A DNA stretch of 64,000 nucleotides. Source: Leclercia adecarboxylata. Its GTDB lineage: Bacteria; Pseudomonadota; Gammaproteobacteria; Enterobacterales; Enterobacteriaceae. Of this stretch, positions 24,522 to 33,176 are shown one piece after another. The DNA lies in the NCBI RefSeq assembly GCF_006171285.1, contig NZ_CP040889.1:5022001-5086000 (forward strand), in the 5' to 3' direction. A model generated the notes under the pieces. The model was not told the DNA's origin and did no database searches. It was given only the letters and a program-made list of their open reading frames with translations. The position numbers and the translations under genes are program-made. Every line of letters begins with the position of its first letter. Within the stretch, counting starts at the first letter, position 1.

Positions 24522-24878
24522 TTACTGAATGATCAGTTCACGACCGACGCGGGCTTCGATCTTGCAGTACTTCCACAGCTTGCTGTCGCCGTCGCCCACC
24601 GGGGTGGTGCGGAACAGGTTGCAGGCGGCCACCACGCTGTCGAGGGTGTCGGCATCGGCCAGCACGTAGGTGGTCCACGGGGAGGTGGTGGACGGGCCGA
24701 CCATCAGGCGGTCATCGTCCATGTTGCCGATGACGCGGATCCCCTGGGTTTCGTCGATGCCCTTCATCATCACGCCGAATGCGGCCCACACCTGTTTGGC
24801 TTCTGCCGGGGTAGCGTCAAAGAAGTTCTGGTTCACGCCGATGCAAAACAGCACGCGTAAGGTTGTTGTCTGGCTCAT
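24522..24878 (-). CDS. iacB: IacB, small conserved protein of the IAA cluster
   Basis: A 118-residue protein with an alpha/beta dimeric-barrel look (LRVLFCIGVNQNFFD at the start, DADTLDSVVAACNLFRTTPVGDG near the end). It has no recognised catalytic motif. In known clusters iacB lies directly after iacA, as here (21 bases). It starts at ATG with AAAGGAG upstream. Its biochemical role is unassigned. Confidence 0.85.
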   Translation of the reverse strand: MSQTTTLRVLFCIGVNQNFFDATPAEAKQVWAAFGVMMKGIDETQGIRVIGNMDDDRLMVGPSTTSPWTTYVLADADTLDSVVAACNLFRTTPVGDGDSKLWKYCKIEARVGRELIIQ

Positions 24879-24899
24879 CTGTTGCTCCTTTCGTAAAAA

Positions 24900-26027
24900 T
24901 TACAAATAACCCGGCAGAGGCTGGCCACCGAAATAGACCGTACCGGCGTTGAGATAAGAGAGGTCGCCCATAAAGGCGTGCTGGGTGATCACCATGGTGT
25001 CGCGCACGTAGCGTTGCAGCGGGCTTTTCATGGTGATGCCGCCCATGCCGTTCAGCGCCAGCGCCTGGCGGGTGACCTCGGCGGCCACGCGGGTGACGTG
25101 GGTGGACGACAGCCGCAGGGCGTTGATCTGCTCGCAGGCCGGTTCATCCCCGGCGAGGATGCACTGCCAGACGTCGTCGATGGCGTCGTAGAACCAGGCC
25201 CGGGCGGATCGCAGATCCGCTTCGCAGCGGGCAATCTGCATCTGCGCCTGCGGGCGGTCGGCGAGGCGCGGCGCGCCGGTGACCGACTGCTGGCGATGGG
25301 CAATGGCATAGATTTCGTTGAGTGCCGCGCGGGCGACGCCAAGCGCCACCACCGACAGCACCTGGGTCGCGAGGGACAGCACCGGATAGCGATAGAGCGC
25401 CCCTTCCAGGTTGAGCGCGCCGCCGCGAACGAAGGTCCACTCCTGCGGCACAAAGGCGTCGTTCACCACCAGATCGTGGCTCCCGGTCCCGGCCAGGCCG
25501 ACGGTGTTCCACACCGGGTCGATCTGCACGCTGTCACGCGGTAGCACCGCCATGCGCGGCAGGGTTTCGCCACTCTCCGGCAGGATCCCGACGCCAAACA
25601 CCGAGGCGCCCATGCTGCCGCTGGCAAAGCCCCAGCGTCCGGTGACGCGGTAGCCGCCATCCGCCAGCACCGCTTTCTGCGGCGGGAAGATGCCGCCGGC
25701 AAAGACCACGTCCGGGCCGTCGCGGTAGAGTTCTTTTAAGGTGTCCGGCGGCAATGCGCCGAGGTAGAACGGGCTCATGCCGAAGCTGGCGACCCAGCCT
25801 GCGGAGCCATCGGCGGTGGCGATCTGCTCGATCAGCTCACAGAACTGCGCCGGAGAGCACTCTTCGCCGCCGTAGATTTTTGGGACTAAGGCGCGATAGA
25901 CGCCAATCTGCTTAAAGCGGGCGATGATGTCGTCAGAGATATGACGCTGTTGCTCAAAATCGGCGCTGCGGGTGGCGACTTCATTCAGCAGTGGAACGAG
26001 TTCCTCACGAACATGAACGGCAGACAT
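24900..26027 (-). CDS. iacA: Indole-3-acetate monooxygenase IacA
   Basis: From ATG 26027 (GGGAGG upstream) 375 residues result. The fold is acyl-CoA dehydrogenase-like, of the flavin monooxygenase group (HsaA/HpaB-like): IATADGSAGWVASF near 70-83, WGFASGS near 135, WNTVGLAGTGSHDLVV near 170-186, and a C-terminal helical bundle ending in the GMGGITMKSPLQRYVRD block. It starts the pathway by hydroxylating the indole ring, using reduced flavin from IacG; purified homologues also oxidise indole to indoxyl, giving indigo. Confidence 0.92.
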   Translation of the reverse strand: MSAVHVREELVPLLNEVATRSADFEQQRHISDDIIARFKQIGVYRALVPKIYGGEECSPAQFCELIEQIATADGSAGWVASFGMSPFYLGALPPDTLKELYRDGPDVVFAGGIFPPQKAVLADGGYRVTGRWGFASGSMGASVFGVGILPESGETLPRMAVLPRDSVQIDPVWNTVGLAGTGSHDLVVNDAFVPQEWTFVRGGALNLEGALYRYPVLSLATQVLSVVALGVARAALNEIYAIAHRQQSVTGAPRLADRPQAQMQIARCEADLRSARAWFYDAIDDVWQCILAGDEPACEQINALRLSSTHVTRVAAEVTRQALALNGMGGITMKSPLQRYVRDTMVITQHAFMGDLSYLNAGTVYFGGQPLPGYL

Positions 26028-26130
26028 AGCTTCCTCCCAAAAGAGTGTGCGGCCCGCAGAGAGACGAGTGCTGCCGCAATGAGTGGTACTCACTGAGTTA
26101 TGGTTAAAACTGAACGGGAAAGCGGGATAG

Positions 26131-27255
26131 TTAGCGGCGTCGTCGCCCGGACAACCACTCAGCCGCCTGAACCAGCAGACCCTCCTGCCCTCTGGCGGCG
26201 ACGAGCTGCAGCGCCACCGGGCGTCCGTTTAGCGTGCCCGCAGGCAGGGTCAGCGCCGGGTGGCCGCTGAGGTTAAACGGCCGCACCAGACGGGTGAGGT
26301 TCACCACGGTCAGCGGATCTTTCGCCTCTTCCAGGGTTGGCGGCAGTTCCGGCAGGGTCGCCAGCGCCAGCAGCGGGGTTTTCGCCAGCTGGGCATCCAC
26401 CTGGGCGGTAAAGGACTGTCGGATTTCTTCAGCGGCATGCAGGGCACCGGCATCGATATCGGCCCCGGCGCGGATGCGGGTGGCGACATCGGCGGAGAGC
26501 CGCTCATCGCTCAGGAGCGGGTTAAACGCCTGCCAGTTTTCGTGGCTGATGATGGTCAGCCCGGCGCGATGGGCATCGCCCAGCAGCGGGAGCTCAACCT
26601 GATGGGGACGCAGGTCAGCCTGCGCCAGGAAATTCAGCAGCAGCGAGTCGATGTCGACGAGCGCCGCCGGGATAAAGCCGATGGCGGGCATCGTCTGTAA
26701 TGGGGCGTCAACCGGCAGCCCCAGACGGGCCAGTACCTCGCGCAGCACCTCGGCGCGGCGGGCGAAGATCCCTACGCAGTCCAGCGAGCTTTGGGCGGGC
26801 ATTACCCCTTCCCGGCTCAACGTGCCGTAGGTCGGTTTTAAGCCGAGGATCCCGCAGCAGGCGGCAGGCATGCGCACCGAGCCGCCGGTGTCGGTGCCGA
26901 GGGCAAAATCGACCTCGCCGGAGGCCACTACCGCGGCAGAGCCGCTGGAGGAGCCGCCGGGGATCAGGTCAGGAAACTGCGGGTTAACCGGCGTGCCGCC
27001 CCAGGAGTTGATCCCGGTGACGCCAAACGCCAGTTCATGCAGGGTGGTTTTTCCGGTCAGGACGCAGTTCTGCCCGAGCAGGGTCTCAACCACGTCGGCG
27101 TGCGTTGCTGCCACCGGGTTTGCCGCCAGCGCCGGGCAGCCTGCACGGGTCGGAAAGCCTGCGATGTCGAGGGTGTCTTTCACCGCGAAGCGCAGGTCGC
27201 CCTCACCAAGGGTAAACTGCGCGACATAACCATTGCTCTCAGTAACTGGCTGCAT
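26131..27255 (-). CDS. iacH: Amidase-family hydrolase IacH
   Basis: A 374-residue amidase-signature enzyme. The Ser-cisSer-Lys triad is visible: Lys in FAVKDTLDIAG near 22-32, and the Gly/Ser-rich block GGSSSGSAAVVASG near 94-107 followed by LGTDTGGSVRMPA. It is the first gene of the operon, as in the iacHABICDEFG order of Pseudomonas. It may release indole-3-acetate from conjugates or act on a ring-opened amide; its substrate is not established. AAGGTG precedes ATG 27255. Confidence 0.9.
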   Translation of the reverse strand: MQPVTESNGYVAQFTLGEGDLRFAVKDTLDIAGFPTRAGCPALAANPVAATHADVVETLLGQNCVLTGKTTLHELAFGVTGINSWGGTPVNPQFPDLIPGGSSSGSAAVVASGEVDFALGTDTGGSVRMPAACCGILGLKPTYGTLSREGVMPAQSSLDCVGIFARRAEVLREVLARLGLPVDAPLQTMPAIGFIPAALVDIDSLLLNFLAQADLRPHQVELPLLGDAHRAGLTIISHENWQAFNPLLSDERLSADVATRIRAGADIDAGALHAAEEIRQSFTAQVDAQLAKTPLLALATLPELPPTLEEAKDPLTVVNLTRLVRPFNLSGHPALTLPAGTLNGRPVALQLVAARGQEGLLVQAAEWLSGRRRR

Positions 27256-27344
27256 AATTCACACCTTAACCAGAAAAAACGAATCACATTCGGGCCGGGC
27301 AGTCTTCGCTGCGGTTCAACCCACGTTTGCTCAGGTCAATCATG

Positions 27345-27364
27345 GAATATTTAGATGAATATTC
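27345..27364. promoter_or_regulatory. Inverted repeat upstream of iacH, candidate IacR operator
   Basis: GAATATT-TAGATG-AATATTC is a perfect 7-base inverted repeat with a 6-base spacer, 90 bases before the iacH start. MarR proteins bind such palindromes of about 20 bases. The rest of the 27256-27477 gap has no gene. Confidence 0.45.
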
Positions 27365-27477
27365 AAGTAATATTTCACGTTAATTTTACGAAAAAATAAC
27401 ACTGAAACATTTTGTTAACACGTGTGGATAAGTGGGTCAGGATGATGAAAAATAACAATAAAGCCTGCGCGGGAATC

Positions 27478-27508
27478 AAAAAAAAGCCGCCCTGACAATC
27501 AGGACGGC
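27478..27508 (-). terminator. Terminator downstream of iacR
   Basis: On the minus strand a GCCGTCCTGA/TCAGGGCGGC stem with a short loop is followed by eight T. It separates iacR from the iacH promoter region, so iacH has its own promoter. Confidence 0.8.
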
Positions 27509-27591
27509 CTGTTTATAAAATCATTTATTTACAGTGGGTTATAACAAATATCTACGGCGGTCACAAAACCGCAATTCTCCCTGTGGCAGCT

Positions 27592-28056
27592 TCAAAGCTC
27601 GTTGAGGTTGTCGAGCACCTTCGACAGGGAGAGGTTCATTTTTTCCATCTGGGCGGCGGTCATGCCCTTAAAACCCTTCTCGAAAACCTTGCTGGCAAGA
27701 CGGTGTGCCTCGGTCACTTTTTCGCGTCCGGCATCGGTGAGCATCACCTCGGTGACTCTGGCGTCCTGTACGCTGCTGGCGGTGGTGACCAGACCGTCAT
27801 CGCGCAACCGACCGACGATTTTGGTGACGGTGGGCATTTTAGTCATCGCGTATTCGGAGATCTGCGAGATGCTGGCCTTACCGTACTGCTCGGTAATCAT
27901 CAGCACCCGAAAGCGGGACACATCGAGCTGCACCTTTTTCAGTGTGATTTCCATAACTTGCGTATAGCGCGCGTAGACGTTGACGATCCAGTAGAAGGGG
28001 AACTCTTCGCGGTGAAAAGTGGGGCCGGTGTCTGACGATGTCTTCGTTTGACTCAT
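27592..28056 (-). CDS. iacR: MarR-family regulator IacR
   Basis: From ATG 28056 the protein has 154 residues. The winged helix-turn-helix runs through ISQISEYAMTKMPTVTKIVGRLRDDGLVTTASSVQDARVTEVMLTDAG near 65-115, including the DxR wing motif (DARV). In known iac clusters IacR represses the iac genes and is relieved by indole-3-acetate. It is transcribed in the same direction as iacH but is separated from it by a terminator, and is divergent from the interrupted MFS gene. The longer upstream frame lacks support. Confidence 0.88.
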   Translation of the reverse strand: MSQTKTSSDTGPTFHREEFPFYWIVNVYARYTQVMEITLKKVQLDVSRFRVLMITEQYGKASISQISEYAMTKMPTVTKIVGRLRDDGLVTTASSVQDARVTEVMLTDAGREKVTEAHRLASKVFEKGFKGMTAAQMEKMNLSLSKVLDNLNEL

Positions 28057-29292
28057 GAAATGACGTTCCAGAAGTGATGCAATGGCCGCAATTATACCCG
28101 CTATTGACCGCCCGCTATAGCCCGATCGCACCCTGCCCCGGGCTGTTAACAAATCGCCGCGCCACAAAAGCCGATCGATATCGCATTATGATTCGAAAAC
28201 GCTACGTGATTAACATTTGCGTATCATTTTTTAAACAGAACATTGACGTTCATATGTGCGGTTTCCTATACGTTAGCGCACGTGTTCAGCTTGCACGAAA
28301 TAACAACAATACCTCTAACCGCTATGTGGAGCATTTCATGAACGACAGCCCATCGATGGAACAGACACGTGACAACGTGCTGGGTCCGCCTTCGTCTGCT
28401 GACGGCACGCTCGATCCGCGTCAACAGCGAGTGATCAAAAAGTTGTTCCGGAGATTGATCACTTTTTTGTTCATTCTTTTCGTCTTTTCGTATCTGGATC
28501 GCATCAATATCGGCTTTGCCGGTCTGACGATGGGCAAAGATCTGGGCCTTACCAGCACCATGTTTGGCCTGGCAACCACGCTGTTTTACGTGATGTATGT
28601 CATCTGCGGGATCCCCAGCAACGTGATGCTGAGCGTGGTGGGCGCACGCCGCTGGATCGCTATTCTGATGGTGGTGTGGGGGATTGCGTCCACGGCCACT
28701 ATGTTCGCCACCGGCCCTAACAGCCTGTATGTGCTGCGTATGCTGGTGGGGATTGCCGAAGCGGGCTTCCTGCCGGGGCTGCTACTGTATTTAACGTTCT
28801 GGTTCCCGGCGCACTACCGCGCCCGCGCCAACGCCCTGTTTATGATTGCCATGCCGGTGACGATGGCGCTGGGGTCGCTGGCCTCCGGGTACATCCTGAA
28901 CCTCGATGGGGTGATGAACCTGAAGGGCTGGCAGTGGCTGTTCCTGCTGGAAGGCTTCCCGTCGGTGATCCTGGGCTTCGTGGTCTGGTTCTGGCTGGAC
29001 GACAGCCCGGATAAAGCGCGCTGGCTGACCCAGGATGACAAAGCCTGTCTGAAGGAGATGCTGGAGGCGGATCGCCTGAACGCCATCAGCACCCGGGAGC
29101 GGGAACAGGCCGCGACGCTGGTACCGCAGCAGCGCAGCGTGATGCGCGAGCTGTTCACGCCGACCATCATGCTCTACACCCTGGCCTACTTCTGCCTGAC
29201 CAACACCCTCAGCGCCCTGAGCGTCTGGACGCCGCTGATCCTGCGCAGCATCAGCGAAGAGAGCAGCAACGTGACCATCGGGATCCTGAGCG

Positions 29293-30343
29293 GGCCTTGT
29301 TGATCAAATCCAAAGTCGGATACTCGCTCCCCAACCCGCCGGGCGGGCTTAGTTGACGGCCTGCCGAATGGGCATACCAAGCCCTATGACCTTGTTCATG
29401 ACTTTTACCCCAGCCAGGATCTCACCCACCTGGGCGTTGTAGCTCCGCAGACTCAGTTTCGGACCGATGAGCTGCTTGAAGCGATACATGGCGGTCTCAG
29501 CTATCGAGCGCTGATGATAGCCAGAGTCCTTTTTCCATTGCTCCAGCTCTCCTGCCTTGAGCGCGGCAACCGCCTCGTTGCGTGGATGGCCTGTCTTCCA
29601 GAATGCCGCATTTTTTTCTCGGCGGTATGGTGGCCTTGGCGCCCTTCTTTTGTAGTAGGGCATAACAGGCTTTGGTGTCATAGGCACCATCGGCGCTGAC
29701 TTGTTCTATCTTGCGGCGCAAGGGGTTGAGCAGCGTGGGCAGCACCTCGTTATCGCCCACCGTTTCGGGCTGACTTCGGCTGCGACGATGGCATGGGTCG
29801 CCGCATCTACGGCCAGGTGAAGCTTGCGCCAGACGCGGCGTTTCTCCTTGCCGTGCTTGCGAATTTTCCATTCGCCCTCGCCATAGACCTTGAGTCCGGT
29901 GGCATCGATGACCAGGTGAGCTACTGGGCCATGGCTCGGTAGGCGGTACTTGATTTCGACCGTCTTGGCGCGCTTGCTGATACAGCTGTAGTCCGGCGAC
30001 TGTAAGGGCACATTCATCAGCTGGAACAGCGAGTTGATGAAGCCTTCCAAGGCACGCAGCGGTAGCTTGAATACCGCCTTGAGCATCAGCGCGGTTTCAA
30101 TGGCGGAGTCGCTGTAATGGAAGCCTCGCCCTCGGCGGCCATGATGGGTCTGGCAATGCCACTGCTGGATGGCTTGCTCATCCATCCAGACGGTCAACGA
30201 ACCACGTTGCACCAAGGCTTGGTTGTACTGTTTCCAGTTGCTGATCTTGTGCTTGGACTTGCCCATCTGGCGCTCCCGGTGGTGAACCTAAGAGATCAGA
30301 TCACCAAACTGCGGGATAGTTCCCTGATTTGAGCAACAACGCC
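29293..30343 (-). mobile_element. IS5-family, IS903-like insertion sequence
   Basis: The element is 1051 bp. Its imperfect 18-base terminal inverted repeats are GGCCTTGTTGATCAAATC and GGCGTTGTTGCTCAAATC (16 of 18 match). It is flanked by a perfect 9-base target duplication TCCTGAGCG at 29284-29292 and 30344-30352. Length, ends and 9-base duplication are typical of the IS903 group. The transposase reads on the minus strand. Confidence 0.95.
29349..30266 (-). pseudogene. IS903-like transposase with two compensating frameshifts
   Basis: The reading begins MGKSKHKISNWKQYNQALV and resembles IS903 transposase, of about 305 residues. The DDE residues lie in LVIDATGLKVYGEGEW, SADGAYDTKACY and SIAETAMYRFKQL. 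The frame shifts near 29770 (after AAEVSP) and shifts back near 29620 in a run of seven A (coding strand), so about 45-50 residues lie in another frame. Either the copy is decayed and was mobilised in trans, or one or both indels are sequence errors. Confidence 0.85.
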
Positions 30344-30828
30344 TCCTGAGCGCCATTCCGCAGGTGTGTACCATTGTGGCGATGGTCTGGTGGAGTAAAC
30401 GTTCCGACAAGCGCAACGAGCGTAAGATCCACACCCTGCTGCCGTACCTGTTTGCCGCCGCAGGCTGGATCCTGACCGCCACCAGCACCAATCCGATGCT
30501 GCAGTTCACCGGGATCGTGATGGCCTCGTCGGGTGCCTTTGCCGCGATGGTGATCTTCTGGACCACCCCGGATCGTTCCATCTCCCTGCGTGCCCGCGCG
30601 TTGGGTATTGCGGTGATCAACGCCACCGGCATGACCGGTGCCGCGCTGGGGCCGCTGCTGATGGGGCTGATGAAAGATATCACCGGCAACTTCAACGCCG
30701 GGATCTTCATGGTGGCCGGTTTCCTCGTGCTGGGTGCGGCGGTGATTGCCTTGATCCCGATGAAACACGCAACGAAGCAGGCAGAGTCGTTGAAAGGGTT
30801 GCCGACGAACGGGTGATTTTTAGCACCT

Positions 30829-30878
30829 GTGCGGCATGTTCCCCCTCACCCTAACCCTCTCCCTCAAGGGAGAGGGGA
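30829..30878. repeat. Intergenic palindromic repeat (CCCTCACCCTAACCCTCTCCC type)
   Basis: The repeat contains CCCTCACCCTAACCCTCTCCC followed by a complementary GGGAGAGGGG arm. Related copies lie at 41781-41827 and, inverted, at 49357-49402. Here it lies between convergent MFS genes. Confidence 0.7.
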
Positions 30879-30894
30879 TCTATCGTGGACACAT

Positions 30895-32091
30895 TTAGTC
30901 CGCTGCGACCGGTTTAACCCGCACCCCGGCGAACACCATCACCATCGCTGCTACCAGCAGCACACCGCTGGCGGTAAACACCCCGCTCGCCCCGTTGAGA
31001 TCGAATACTGCTCCGCCCCCGGCGGCACCGGCGCTGATCGCCAGCTGGATCGAGGCCACCATCAACCCGCCTGCGCTCTCGGCTTCGTCGGTGACGGTGG
31101 TTGCAAGCCAGGTTGACCAGCCCACCGGCACCAGACCAAACGCAAAGCCCCACAGGCTCACCAGCAGGCCGTCCACCAGCGCCAGATGTCCGAACGCCAC
31201 CATCAGCAACGCCAGCACGCCCATCGCCAACGGCACCAGCGCCAGAGTCAGGCGCAGGTTGCGGGCCAGCAGATGCCCGGCAATGGAGGTGCCGACAAAG
31301 TTCGCCACCCCAAAGCCCAGCAGGATCAGCGAGATGGTCTCCACGCTCACCTTCCCTACCGTCTCAAGGAACGGACGCAGGTAGGTAAAGAAGGCGAAAT
31401 GGCCGCTGAAGATCAGGATGGTGGCCAGCAGGCCGCCCACCATTCCCGGACGGCGCAGCACCCGCACCAGAGTGCCGAGGCTGCCGCTGTTTTCCGGGCG
31501 CATCGACGGCAGCACCCAGAGCTGCCACAGCAGGGCCAGGACGCTGGGCACCACGCAGAGAATAAAGACGTTACGCCAGCCGATCAGGCTGCCGAGATAG
31601 CTCCCCAGCGGCGCGGCCACCACGGTGGCAATCGACACCCCGGAGAAGATAATTGCCAGCGCTTTAGGCACATCGCTGGCGGGCACCAACCGCATCGCGG
31701 TGGCGGTGGACATCGCCCAGAAGCCGCCTATCGCTACCCCCAGCAGCAGGCGTCCGCTCAGCAGCACCTCCAGCGACGGTGCAAAGGCCACCAGCAGGCT
31801 GGAGACGATCTGCAGCACGGAGAAGAACATCAGCACCCAGCGGCGGTCGATGCTTTTGGTCGCCGGGGTGATCAACAGGCCGGTGACCAGCGCCACCAGC
31901 GCGGTGGCGGTCACCGACTGCCCGGCGACCCCTTCGCTCACCCCCAGACTGGCGGCCATGGGCGTCAGCAGGCTGGCAGGCAGAAACTCGGCGATGATCA
32001 ACCCGAACACCCCGAGCCCCAGGGACCAGACCGCGCGCCAGGCCGGTCTGGCCGGAGCGCTGGCCTCGTTTGCGACGATGGATGAATGCAT
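30895..32091 (-). CDS. MFS exporter of the AraJ/NepI/YdhP type
   Basis: From ATG 32091 (GGGAG upstream) 398 residues with 12 membrane spans result. DHA1-type motifs are present: EFLPASLLTPMAASLGVSEG near 30-48, TKSIDRRWVL near 75-84 and LLLGVAIGGFWAMSTA near 108-123. Members export sugars, nucleosides or drugs. The divergent AraC-type regulator at 32207 likely controls it. The substrate cannot be told from the sequence. Confidence 0.82.
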   Translation of the reverse strand: MHSSIVANEASAPARPAWRAVWSLGLGVFGLIIAEFLPASLLTPMAASLGVSEGVAGQSVTATALVALVTGLLITPATKSIDRRWVLMFFSVLQIVSSLLVAFAPSLEVLLSGRLLLGVAIGGFWAMSTATAMRLVPASDVPKALAIIFSGVSIATVVAAPLGSYLGSLIGWRNVFILCVVPSVLALLWQLWVLPSMRPENSGSLGTLVRVLRRPGMVGGLLATILIFSGHFAFFTYLRPFLETVGKVSVETISLILLGFGVANFVGTSIAGHLLARNLRLTLALVPLAMGVLALLMVAFGHLALVDGLLVSLWGFAFGLVPVGWSTWLATTVTDEAESAGGLMVASIQLAISAGAAGGGAVFDLNGASGVFTASGVLLVAAMVMVFAGVRVKPVAAD

Positions 32092-32206
32092 TTGTAATAC
32101 TCCCGTTATGAAAATGTGACGTATGTCGCAAAGCATAGGAAGTTCACCGCGGACGATCTATGACATATAATCTTCATTTATTGATTATTCGTCCGGGAAT
32201 AGAGAA

Positions 32207-33163
32207 ATGACCCTTCGCTCGCCAGATTTGATCAGTGAGTTACTGCGCGGTATGCGCCTGTCGGGGGTGAAATACCGCCGCATTGAGGCCAGCGCGCCCT
32301 TTGGCGTGGCCTTCGGCGCGGCCCCCGGCAAAGCGCAGTTCCACTTTATCAGCCGGGGTCCGGCGGTCCTGCGGATGCACAGCGGCGCGCGGTTCGAGCT
32401 TAACAGCGGTGACGCGGTCTTTCTGCCGAACGGGGATGCCCACGCCCTGCTCTCCGGGGATGACGCCACCATCACGCCGGTATCGGCCTTCCCCAGCGAG
32501 CCGATCTGCAACAGCGTGTGCGACATTCACTGCGAGCCGTGTCCGGACAGCGAGAACGTGGTGATATTCAGCGGGTGCATGGATTTCGATCTGGGCGGGA
32601 TGCAGCCGCTGATCAAGGCGATGCCGGAAGTGATGATGGTCAGCCGTCTGATGACCACTTGGCCGGAGATCCATCCCCTGCTGGTGGCGATGGAGCGGGA
32701 GTCGATGGCGCGCCAGGTCGGCTTTGCCGGGATCCTCGCCCGGCTGGCGGACGTGGTGGCGGCGCTGATTGTCCGCGGCTGGGTTGAAGCCGGGTGCGGT
32801 AAGGCCACCGGCTGGATCCAGGTTCTGCGCGATCCGCGCCTCAGCCGGGCGATCTACGCCATGCACCAGCAGCCGGGCATTAACTGGAGCGTGGCGGAGC
32901 TGGCAAAAGAGGCGGGAACGTCGCGGTCGGTGTTTGCCGAGCGTTTTCTCTCCGCCACCGGCACCACGCCGGCGAAGTACCTGAGCGAGCTGCGGATGCG
33001 GCTGGCGATCCAGTATATCGGTCAGGAGAATCAGGCCATTGAAACCGTGGCATTGCGCCTCGGCTACAGTTCGCTGGCGGCCTTCAGCCGGGCGTTTAAG
33101 CGGATTGTCGGCCAGTCGCCGGGAGCACTACGCGAAGCCAGTCAGACCCCACAGGAGATCTGA
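32207..33163 (+). CDS. AraC-family regulator with N-terminal cupin
   Basis: A 318-residue protein beginning MTLRSPDLISELLRGMRLSG. The cupin half has QFHFISRGPAVLRM and LNSGDAVFLPNGDAHALL. The C-terminal DNA-binding half has VAELAKEAGTSRSVFAERFLSATGTTPAKYLSELRMRLA and the second helix-turn-helix around LRLGYSSLAAFSRAFKRIVGQSPG. This cupin_6 type often regulates a neighbouring oxidoreductase or MFS gene; here the divergent MFS exporter, 115 bases away, is the likely target. Confidence 0.9.
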   Translation: MTLRSPDLISELLRGMRLSGVKYRRIEASAPFGVAFGAAPGKAQFHFISRGPAVLRMHSGARFELNSGDAVFLPNGDAHALLSGDDATITPVSAFPSEPICNSVCDIHCEPCPDSENVVIFSGCMDFDLGGMQPLIKAMPEVMMVSRLMTTWPEIHPLLVAMERESMARQVGFAGILARLADVVAALIVRGWVEAGCGKATGWIQVLRDPRLSRAIYAMHQQPGINWSVAELAKEAGTSRSVFAERFLSATGTTPAKYLSELRMRLAIQYIGQENQAIETVALRLGYSSLAAFSRAFKRIVGQSPGALREASQTPQEI

Positions 33164-33176
33164 CCGGCCCCGAGAG

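Larger units (their letters stand above)
28338..30816 (+). pseudogene. MFS transporter interrupted by an IS element
   Basis: The gene starts at ATG 28338 (GGAG seven bases upstream). It would encode about 472 residues of an anion:cation symporter-type MFS permease (FSYLDRINIGFAG near 50-62, HYRARANALFMIAMP in the first half). The frame runs to 29292, is cut by a 1051-bp IS, and resumes at 30353. Removing the IS and one 9-base duplication restores the reading frame exactly (TIGILS-AIPQVCTIVAMV). Its place opposite iacR suggests uptake of indole-3-acetate or a related aromatic acid. The insertion removes roughly the last third, so it is presumably non-functional. Confidence 0.92.

Noticed and set aside
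29600..29640. A programmed -1 frameshift at the seven-A run of the transposase
   Set aside because: The heptamer is in the right phase, but the downstream transposase frame is reached by a +1 (or -2) shift, not -1. An indel is the simpler reading.
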